A stretch of DNA of 64,000 bases from Prochlorococcus sp. AG-402-C09 (GTDB taxonomy: Bacteria; Cyanobacteriota; Cyanobacteriia; PCC-6307; Cyanobiaceae), in the NCBI GenBank assembly GCA_003279565.1, contig QCHN01000004.1, forward strand, positions 62,001 to 126,000, read 5' to 3'. Of this stretch, positions 56,395 to 64,000 are shown in pieces. Position 1 is the first letter of the stretch. Every line of letters begins with the position of its first letter. Made by a program: the position numbers and the translations under genes. The notes beneath the pieces were generated by a model. It did not search any database. It was not told where the DNA came from and saw only the letters and a program-made list of their open reading frames with translations.

Positions 56395-58368
56395 ATGACC
56401 AAAACTAACTCACCAAAAAAAATATTTTCTTCTAGAGATGCTTTGGCTTTTTGGACCCCCAACAGAAAAGAGGAACAAGCAATTAATAGAAGACATCAAC
56501 TTGCGAAGATCACTCAAGTTGATGAGATTTGGGAACTATTAAAAGCACAGTTGGGTGATGTATTAGCGGTTGATTCTCCGCATACTTTCCACCCAGAAAG
56601 CTTTACATATGAAGAACTTGCAGAAAAGATTTCTAAAGCAGCATTGGCCTTTTCTCAGATGGGAGTAGAGCCTGATGATGTGGTCGCTCTTTTCTCTGAA
56701 AATAGTCCTAGATGGCTTATTGCAGATCAAGGTCTCATGCGCATAGGAGCAACAGACTCAGTTAGAGGTGCGACTGCTCCGCCAAGTGAGCTTAGATATA
56801 TTCTTAAGGATTCAAACGCGGTTGGATTAATTGTTCAAAACTCAGATGTCTTGGAGAGACTTTCGCTTAGTGATGATCAAAAAAATAATTTGAAATTTGT
56901 TCTTCAACTTGAGGGTAAAGCTTGCGAGGGCGTTTTTGAATGGGAGAGCTTTCTGAAGAAAGGATTGAATACAGAAAATGTAAGAAAACGAGAGGAAAAA
57001 ATTGAGAAGCAATCAAAAAGAATAGCAACTATTTTATATACATCGGGAACTACAGGTAAACCAAAAGGCGTTCCATTAACACACTCTAATTTATTACATC
57101 AAATCAGGTCTCTTGCTTGCGTAGCAAACCCTTATCCAGGAGCACCAGTGTTGAGTGTTTTGCCAATTTGGCATTCATATGAACGTAGTGCTGAATATTA
57201 TTTTTTTTCTTGTGGTTGTACTCAAACCTATACATCAATTAGGCATCTAAAGGAAGATCTGCCAAGGGTTATGCCAATAGTAATGGCAACAGTTCCAAGA
57301 CTTTGGGAGTCAATAAAATTAGGGTTTGAGGACGCTGTTGATAAAATGCCAAGGATTAGAAAGAGATTGATTAAAAGCGCAATTTCCAATAGTAAGGCAT
57401 ATAAATTGGCACGAAGAAAACTTTGTTTTTTAACAATTGATAGTGTTTCTAGTTTAGAACAAGCTATCTCTTTTATAGAGATTCTTTTACGGTACCCAAT
57501 TCATAGAATTTCCTCTATTTACTTATGGCCAAAAATCCTTACGAAGATTTGTGGGGGAAGATTGAGATTCCCAATTAGTGGTGGGGGTGCAATCGCTCCG
57601 CATGTTGATTCTTTCTTTGAAGCTTTAGGTGTTGAATTATTAGTTGGTTATGGATTGACGGAGACTAGTCCAGTCCTCACATGTAGAAGACCTTGGAGAA
57701 ATATTCGTGGGGGTGCAGGTCAACCTTTACCCGAGACAGAGATAAAGATTGTAGATCCAGAAACATTCCAAATAAAAAAGTTGCGTCAGAAAGGCTTGGT
57801 TCTTGCTCGTGGTCCTCAAATAATGTCTGGTTATTTAGGAAAACGATCTGAATCGAAAAAGGTTTTAGATGCTAGTGGCTGGTTTAATACTGGGGATTTA
57901 GGGATGTTGCTTCCTGATGGATCCTTAATACTGACTGGAAGAGCCAAAGATACGATTGTGCTGAGTAGTGGAGAAAATATTGAGCCTGGTCCTTTAGAGG
58001 AATGCTTGATTGCAAGTCCATTGATTGAGCAGGCGTTGCTATTGGGGCAAGATCAAAAACAACTTGCTGCTTTGATTGTTCCAAGAATTGATCAAGTCAA
58101 AGCATGGCTAGCAGAAATGGGTGTAAATTCACAAGCTGTTTTTGGGCTGTCCCCTGAAAATTATGAATTAAGACAAGCTTTAAGATTGGAAATGAATAAA
58201 GTTTTAGCAAATCGTCTCGCATCTAGAAGAGAAGAGAGATTGTTTTCAATTGCTTTAGTAGAGCCTTTTACAATAGAAAATGGCTTGTTGACGCAAACTC
58301 TTAAGCAAAAACGTGAAAAAATCATTCAACGTGATTTGAAACTTATAAATAAAATATATGGTTTGTAA
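56395..58368 (+). CDS. long-chain acyl-CoA/acyl-ACP synthetase
   Basis: ILYTSGTTGKPKGVPLTHSNLLHQI...VGYGLTETSPVLTCRRP...GWFNTGDLGML. Confidence 0.95.
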   Translation: MTKTNSPKKIFSSRDALAFWTPNRKEEQAINRRHQLAKITQVDEIWELLKAQLGDVLAVDSPHTFHPESFTYEELAEKISKAALAFSQMGVEPDDVVALFSENSPRWLIADQGLMRIGATDSVRGATAPPSELRYILKDSNAVGLIVQNSDVLERLSLSDDQKNNLKFVLQLEGKACEGVFEWESFLKKGLNTENVRKREEKIEKQSKRIATILYTSGTTGKPKGVPLTHSNLLHQIRSLACVANPYPGAPVLSVLPIWHSYERSAEYYFFSCGCTQTYTSIRHLKEDLPRVMPIVMATVPRLWESIKLGFEDAVDKMPRIRKRLIKSAISNSKAYKLARRKLCFLTIDSVSSLEQAISFIEILLRYPIHRISSIYLWPKILTKICGGRLRFPISGGGAIAPHVDSFFEALGVELLVGYGLTETSPVLTCRRPWRNIRGGAGQPLPETEIKIVDPETFQIKKLRQKGLVLARGPQIMSGYLGKRSESKKVLDASGWFNTGDLGMLLPDGSLILTGRAKDTIVLSSGENIEPGPLEECLIASPLIEQALLLGQDQKQLAALIVPRIDQVKAWLAEMGVNSQAVFGLSPENYELRQALRLEMNKVLANRLASRREERLFSIALVEPFTIENGLLTQTLKQKREKIIQRDLKLINKIYGL

Positions 58369-58448
58369 TTTGTTTGTTTGGCCAATTAAATTGACCAATA
58401 CTATCTTTTGCTGAGAGCCTATGAATCAAATCATTATTTATTGCTCAG

Positions 58449-58883
58449 GTGGACTCAATTTCTATAAAACGTTCAATAACGGTCAGAGCAGTTGTAACAC
58501 CTTCATGGAAAGAAGAAGCTGAGCGTGAATTAAGTAATGCAATATCAGCAATAGATCAGCAACTTGGTGAATTAGAAAAAGAAGGTCAACAAATTGTTGA
58601 TGGTATTAGAAGGCAGAGCTCTAATCCTCTTGATCCAAGAGTTCAAGAACAAGTCGAGCAAGTTCAGAGCCAAGTTGCTTCCAAGAGATCAGAATTTGAA
58701 GAACAAAAAAGGAATCTTCTGTTACAGCAATCTCAAGTTCGTGAGTTGGATATGGAACAAATCGTTGAGCAAGGACAAATTGACAGTTTTTGCGATTTAA
58801 AAGTTGGCGATAACTTAGTCAGTAAAATGGGTGTGAGTATTTTGGTTAGAGATGGTTTAGTAGAGGCAATTGATCAAGATTGA
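58449..58883 (+). CDS. YlqD-family protein
   Basis: SISIKRSITVRAVVTPSWKEEAERELSNAISAIDQQLGELE...MGVSILVRDGLVEAI. Confidence 0.75.
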   Translation: MDSISIKRSITVRAVVTPSWKEEAERELSNAISAIDQQLGELEKEGQQIVDGIRRQSSNPLDPRVQEQVEQVQSQVASKRSEFEEQKRNLLLQQSQVRELDMEQIVEQGQIDSFCDLKVGDNLVSKMGVSILVRDGLVEAIDQD

Positions 58884-59074
58884 AATTCGGTCGAACTACA
58901 ATTTATCCAATAGGGAATTTTTGATATTAAGAAGAAATCCACATAAAAAAAACTATCGTTGTAAGGACAGTCATGTAGAACTAACATTGGTATGTATTGA
59001 TACTTCCAAAGCTTCTAGATAGAAAATTTTGAAGCCTTGCCACAAACTCTCCATAAAGGAAATAGGAACAAATT

Positions 59075-60448
59075 ATGGCCACTCATGACATCTTTATGCC
59101 TGCTTTAAGTTCAACAATGACTGAGGGTAAAATAGTTGAATGGCTAAAAAAACCTGGAGATAAAGTTGAAAGAGGTGAGTCAGTGTTAGTGGTTGAGTCG
59201 GATAAAGCTGATATGGATGTTGAGTCTTTTCAAGACGGCTTTCTTGCTTCGATTGTGATGCCTGCTGGCAGCTCTGCACCTGTCGGAGAGACAATTGGAT
59301 TGATTGTTGAAACAGCAGATGAGATCGCTGCGGCCCAAGCCAATGCACCTTCCACAGCATCTCAATCAACAAGTCAACTCAAAGCGAGTTCATCTACTCA
59401 AGTCCAAGAAAAAGAAGCCTCCGTTGATTCTCCTAAAGCAACAGAAGTAAAAAAGGAACCTTCTGTACCTCTTGTCCCTGATTCCTCTACAAGCCAGCCT
59501 GAGTTTTTAAATGATGGTCGAATTGTCGCTTCTCCAAGGGCCAAAAAGCTTGCATCTCAAATGGGGGTTAATTTAGCCAATGTAAGGGGTTCAGGACCTC
59601 ATGGACGGATACAAGCTGAGGATGTTCAAAGTGCAAAAGGCCAGCCTATAAGCGTTCCTTGGATTGCTGAAAGCAATGCTCCAGCCAATATTGTTTCTGA
59701 CATACTTCCTCGCGTAGAAAAAAAATCTGTTGACTCTGATAAACCTCCTGCCGCAGGAAAAAGTTTTGGATCTAGAGGGGAAACAATTGCATTTAATACT
59801 CTTCAACAAGCTGTAAACAGAAATATGGAGGAAAGCTTAAATACTCCTTGTTTCAGAGTCGGATATTCAATACTTACTGATGAATTGGATTCTTTTTATA
59901 AACAAGTAAAGCCTAATGGTGTAACCATGACAGCTTTGCTTGTTAAAGCGGTTGGCTTGACTCTTGCTAGGCATCCGCAGGTGAATGCTGCTTTTAGTTC
60001 TGAAGGGATTGCCTATCCTTCACAAATAAATGTAGCCGTTGCCGTTGCAATGGAGGATGGAGGGTTGATAACTCCTGTGCTGCAAAATGCTGACGAGACC
60101 AGTCTTGCTGATTTATCCCTACAATGGGCAGATCTTGTTAGGCGTGCGAGGAATAAGCAATTAGAACCTCAAGAATATAGCAGCGGTACGTTTACACTCT
60201 CTAATCTAGGTATGTTTGGTGTGGATCGTTTTGATGCAATTCTGCCTCCAGGGACAGGAGCAATTTTAGCTGTAGGAGCTTCCTTGCCTAAGGTCGTTGC
60301 TTCTAAAGATGGTTCAATTTCAATCAAAAAGCAGATGCAAGTAAATCTTACCGCTGATCATAGAGTGATCTATGGGGCTGATGGAGCACTATTCCTGAAG
60401 GATTTGTCTTATTTAATCGAAAAAAATCCTCATAGCCTCTCATCTTGA
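59075..60448 (+). CDS. pdhC: pyruvate dehydrogenase E2 (dihydrolipoamide acetyltransferase)
   Basis: Lipoyl domain EWLKKPGDKVERGESVLVVESDKADMDVESF; catalytic NLTADHRVIYGADGALFL. Confidence 0.96.
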   Translation: MATHDIFMPALSSTMTEGKIVEWLKKPGDKVERGESVLVVESDKADMDVESFQDGFLASIVMPAGSSAPVGETIGLIVETADEIAAAQANAPSTASQSTSQLKASSSTQVQEKEASVDSPKATEVKKEPSVPLVPDSSTSQPEFLNDGRIVASPRAKKLASQMGVNLANVRGSGPHGRIQAEDVQSAKGQPISVPWIAESNAPANIVSDILPRVEKKSVDSDKPPAAGKSFGSRGETIAFNTLQQAVNRNMEESLNTPCFRVGYSILTDELDSFYKQVKPNGVTMTALLVKAVGLTLARHPQVNAAFSSEGIAYPSQINVAVAVAMEDGGLITPVLQNADETSLADLSLQWADLVRRARNKQLEPQEYSSGTFTLSNLGMFGVDRFDAILPPGTGAILAVGASLPKVVASKDGSISIKKQMQVNLTADHRVIYGADGALFLKDLSYLIEKNPHSLSS

Positions 60449-60500
60449 GATTTAATAAGTCGAACTACAAGTGATTTTTTTATTTTTAAACTGATTTGAT

Positions 60501-61598
60501 GTGTTAGATCAAAAAGATAATCTTTTAAGTTCATATAGCTATGAATTGCCAAATAATTTAATTGCTCAATCACCTACTGAGAGTAGGCATGATGCAAAAT
60601 TGATGATTGTTAAAGATGAATTGGATGAGTCTTTAAATCTTATTCATGCAAAGATATGGGACTTGAAGGATGTTTTGAAGGCTGGTGACCTTTTGGTTGT
60701 TAATAATACGCGAGTTATTAAGGCAAGATTAAAAATTCGATTGTCTGGAGGAGGCTTAGGTGAATTATTGTTAATGGAACCAATGGGAAATGGCCAATGG
60801 CTTTGTTTAGGTCGTCCTGCTAGACGTATGAGAATAGGTGATCAATTATGGTTGGATAAGTCTCCAAATGATTCTTTATGTTTACAGGTTATTGATAAAG
60901 ATGAGAGTACAGGCGGAAGAATTATTCGATTTCCTAATGAGTTTACTAGTAGGATGGAAATGGAAAATTTACTTGATTTATGTGGCGAAGTCCCATTACC
61001 TCCATATATTGATAAGGACAACTCTAGTGGGCACGAGGAAAGATATCAGACTAGATTTGCGTCGAAACCAGGAGCTATAGCTGCTCCCACGGCGGGCTTA
61101 CATTTAAGTGATGAACTTATAGAAATTTTAAAAATCAGAGGTGTGAAAATTGCACAAATTACTTTGCATGTAGGCTTAGGAACTTTTAGACCCTTAGAAA
61201 AAGAAGACCTTTCTCAGCTGCATTTACATAATGAGTGGATAGAAGTTACTGAGGAGACCATAAGAACGATAAATAATTGTAAGGAAGACGGGGGAAAAGT
61301 CTTTGCTGTGGGTACTACAAGTGTGAGAGCCCTTGAGGCAGCTTCTCTTTCAGGAGGAGGCATTTTGAAACCATTTCAGGGCAAAGTGAATTTGGTAATT
61401 AAACCAGGATTTGAATTTTCCGTAATCGATGGATTGCTCACTAATTTCCACCTCCCTAAAAGCTCCCTATTACTTTTAGTTAGCGCTCTAATTGGTAGGG
61501 GACGAATGTTAAAGCTTTATCAAAATGCTATTTCTAACAAATATCGATTTTTCTCTTATGGAGATGCGATGTTGATAACACCGGAGTCAGTTATATAA
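60501..61598 (+). CDS. queA: S-adenosylmethionine:tRNA ribosyltransferase-isomerase
   Basis: [26 protein letters not shown]...[38 protein letters not shown]. Confidence 0.97.
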   Translation: MLDQKDNLLSSYSYELPNNLIAQSPTESRHDAKLMIVKDELDESLNLIHAKIWDLKDVLKAGDLLVVNNTRVIKARLKIRLSGGGLGELLLMEPMGNGQWLCLGRPARRMRIGDQLWLDKSPNDSLCLQVIDKDESTGGRIIRFPNEFTSRMEMENLLDLCGEVPLPPYIDKDNSSGHEERYQTRFASKPGAIAAPTAGLHLSDELIEILKIRGVKIAQITLHVGLGTFRPLEKEDLSQLHLHNEWIEVTEETIRTINNCKEDGGKVFAVGTTSVRALEAASLSGGGILKPFQGKVNLVIKPGFEFSVIDGLLTNFHLPKSSLLLLVSALIGRGRMLKLYQNAISNKYRFFSYGDAMLITPESVI

Positions 61599-61607
61599 AA
61601 TAAAAAG

Positions 61608-62594
61608 TTAAGCTAGTGATGGTTCTTTAATAACGCCTGTAGGAACATTCTCAAACATTACTGATGAGATATATCTTTCGGCAAGGTCAGGCAAGACTAC
61701 AACGATTGTCTTCCCTGAGAACTCTTCTTTCTCGGCCAGCCTTAAAGCCACAGCTGCAGCGGCACCACATGAGATGCCAACTAGTAGACCTTCTTCTTGC
61801 GCTAAGCGCAATGCCATCTCTATAGATTCGTCGTTAGAGACTTGCTCAACTTGATCGACTACCGATAAGTCAAGATTTTTAGGAATAAACCCAGCTCCAA
61901 TACCTTGGATTTTGTGAGGGCCGGGCTTTACTTCTTCTCCGTTGAGAGTTTGTGTTATTACTGGGCTATGACTGGGCTCTACAGCAACAGATAATAACGA
62001 ATGATTTTTTTCTTGCTTTATATAACGAGAAACACCTGTTATTGTTCCACCTGTCCCGACTCCAGAGACTAAAACATCAATTTGGCCATCGGTATCATCC
62101 CAAATCTCGGGCCCCGTTGTTTTGAAATGTATTTCTGGATTAGCTGGATTATCAAATTGGCCTGGCATGAAGTATTTTTGAGGGTCGCTGTCTGCTATTT
62201 CCTTTGCTTTTGCAATAGCACCTGGCATTCCTTTCGCTGCTTCTGTAAGTATCAATTCAGCACCAAGAATAGCCATCATTCTCCGACGTTCAATTGACAT
62301 GGACTCAGGCATCGTGAGGATTAACTTATAACCTCGAGCAGCAGCTGTATAAGCAAGGGCTATTCCAGTATTTCCAGATGTTGGTTCAATAATGACTTTA
62401 TCTTTATTGAGTAAACCCTTCTTCTCAGCATCCCAGATCATATTTGCTCCAATTCTGCATTTGACGCTGTAGGCAGGGTTACGGCCTTCTATTTTTGCTA
62501 GTACGGTTGCTTTTGCGTTTTTTGTAATCGAATTAAGCTTGACCAATGGAGTATGACCAATAGCAAAACTATTGTCTTCAAAGATTCTGGACAT
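61608..62594 (-). CDS. cysK: cysteine synthase A
   Basis: [12 protein letters not shown]...[22 protein letters not shown]...[31 protein letters not shown]. Confidence 0.97.
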   Translation of the reverse strand: MSRIFEDNSFAIGHTPLVKLNSITKNAKATVLAKIEGRNPAYSVKCRIGANMIWDAEKKGLLNKDKVIIEPTSGNTGIALAYTAAARGYKLILTMPESMSIERRRMMAILGAELILTEAAKGMPGAIAKAKEIADSDPQKYFMPGQFDNPANPEIHFKTTGPEIWDDTDGQIDVLVSGVGTGGTITGVSRYIKQEKNHSLLSVAVEPSHSPVITQTLNGEEVKPGPHKIQGIGAGFIPKNLDLSVVDQVEQVSNDESIEMALRLAQEEGLLVGISCGAAAAVALRLAEKEEFSGKTIVVVLPDLAERYISSVMFENVPTGVIKEPSLA

Positions 62595-62682
62595 TTTTTA
62601 AATGACTTAATTAACTAATACACTAAATCTAGATAAAAATCTCAGTAATTGGTTATTTAGATAATCTTTATTAGTGATTTTT

Positions 62683-64000
62683 TTATATTGCTGAATTAAA
62701 TCTTGACCATAATTCTTCCTCATCTTCCAGCCCTACAGACACTCTTAATAAGTGTCTCGAGACTCCACAACTTTCAGCCCATTTCAATTCTTTAAAGTGA
62801 GCCAACTGAACATATGGACAAACCAATGTAAAATTTGTACCCAAGCTTGGTCCTTTATTTACTCTTAATGAATCATAAACTCTTTTTGACTCTTCAATAC
62901 CCCCTTTAAGTTCAAACGATAATAGACATCCATAACCTCCTCCTTTCTTTAAAAGCGAATTAAAATTTTTACAATGTTGAGGATGTAAAACCTTTGAAAT
63001 TTCTTTTTTTGTTTCTAATTTTTCTTTCAGCTTTAAGCAAGATATATTTAACCTTTTTATACGATAATCAACGTCTCGACTAGTTTTTTCCAACTCGATA
63101 GCATCTGAATTGGATAGGGTTGATAATGCAACTTTAGGAATTATCTCGGCTAATTCTTTTTTCCATTTGGAGTAAGGACTTATGACAGTACTCCCGGCAA
63201 GAATATCTCCTCTTCCGGCAAAACTTTTTGTAAGTGAACTAAAAATGATATCTGCATAAGGAGTTAGATGGACATTTAGAGATGAACCAATGGTGTCGTC
63301 AACGATGATTGGGATATTTTTAGCCTTAGCTAATTTCGAAATAGATATGAGGTCAACACATTGTAATAAAGGATTACTAGGTATTTCTATGATTAATGCA
63401 GCTGGATTTTTATTATCCAGTTCTTCTTTTATATGACTTAATTTTGTTTTAACAATGAGATCACTACCTTGGAAAATAATCTGAGGGAGTTTAAGCACGT
63501 CAACATATGGGAAGCCTATTTGAAGTGTCGAATTATTTCCTTTAATACATTTTATAGCTGTAAGAATAGTCGTTAAGGCAGCCATCCCTGAGCGGTGTAG
63601 TCGTACTAAGCTGTAATCACAATTGTATATATTTGCTAAACGATTAAGAAGTTCATCTCGAGCGCAATGACCATCTGAAGTAGAGGGCTCTTTCTCTTTC
63701 CCAAGTGCAATTGCCGCTTCACGCGAGGACAATCCAAGACCAGTATGTTGCCAGAAGGCTTTTGCTGAAGGAGTACTCCCTTGGTCAACAATTAGACAGG
63801 AAATACCAAGAAAATCTTTTATTTTCGGAGAACAATCAGGATGTTTTCGATGACAATATTTTTGAGCACTCAAGGCAGAAGCTCTATTGGGATAGGGCCA
63901 ACTACTTTGCTGTGATTCACCATGAAATTGAAGTGATTTACGAGCTAATTCTGCAACAAAAGGATTAAACCCGAATCTGGGATAAATTGCTTTTAATGAA
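62683..64000 (-). CDS. cystathionine gamma-synthase-like Cys/Met metabolism PLP enzyme (5' end runs off the window)
   Basis: GSTVISPYSKWKKEL PLP-enzyme context; in-frame upstream ...SLKAIYPRFGFNPFVAELARKSLQFHGESQQSSWPYPNRASALSAQKYC with no stop to the window edge. Confidence 0.85.
   Translation of the reverse strand, partial: SLKAIYPRFGFNPFVAELARKSLQFHGESQQSSWPYPNRASALSAQKYCHRKHPDCSPKIKDFLGISCLIVDQGSTPSAKAFWQHTGLGLSSREAAIALGKEKEPSTSDGHCARDELLNRLANIYNCDYSLVRLHRSGMAALTTILTAIKCIKGNNSTLQIGFPYVDVLKLPQIIFQGSDLIVKTKLSHIKEELDNKNPAALIIEIPSNPLLQCVDLISISKLAKAKNIPIIVDDTIGSSLNVHLTPYADIIFSSLTKSFAGRGDILAGSTVISPYSKWKKELAEIIPKVALSTLSNSDAIELEKTSRDVDYRIKRLNISCLKLKEKLETKKEISKVLHPQHCKNFNSLLKKGGGYGCLLSFELKGGIEESKRVYDSLRVNKGPSLGTNFTLVCPYVQLAHFKELKWAESCGVSRHLLRVSVGLEDEEELWSRFNSAI

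Noticed and set aside
63705-63968. 87-aa plus ORF at the window end
   Set aside because: Antisense to the cystathionine gamma-synthase-like gene.
63860-64000. Apparent frameshift in the Cys/Met PLP enzyme near 63888
   Set aside because: Re-reading the reverse complement (TGGCCCTATCCCAATAGAGCT) shows a continuous frame FVAELARKSLQFHGESQQSSWPYPNRASALSAQKYC; the ORF simply runs off the window and the track start is a TTG artefact.

Overview
The window looks like a chromosomal segment of a low-light-adapted Prochlorococcus (marine picocyanobacterium). Supporting signs are the reduced phycoerythrin cluster, psbB/psbT/psbM/psaE/petBD, a single rRNA operon, an Hlip and Yfr2-type sRNAs. Left end (0-6.6 kb): a reduced phycoerythrin-III cluster (cpeB, cpeA, cpeZ, HEAT-repeat lyase-like gene, cpeY, cpeT, cpeS, linker ppeC). 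The alpha subunit has lost the C-terminal chromophore cysteine. 6.7-38 kb and 44.3-64 kb are mostly core metabolism, photosynthesis, cell division (minCDE, sepF) and the rRNA operon. About 38-44.3 kb is a gene-poor accessory island next to tRNA genes. It holds a 335-bp perfect direct repeat that duplicates tRNA-Thr(GGU) and tRNA-Tyr(GUA). Between the repeats are a multiply frameshifted tyrosine-recombinase N-terminal remnant and an unannotated ribbon-helix-helix mini-protein, which fits the scar of a tRNA-targeting integrative element. The island also carries a Yfr2-family sRNA gene, whose 55-nt core recurs inverted 31.5 kb away, and just upstream of it a candidate Yfr1-like sRNA. That candidate's ACTCCTCACAC motif is perfectly complementary to the Yfr2 5' region. 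No CRISPR array or intact mobile element was seen. All calls come from reading the sequence and the supplied ORFs; no database searches were run.
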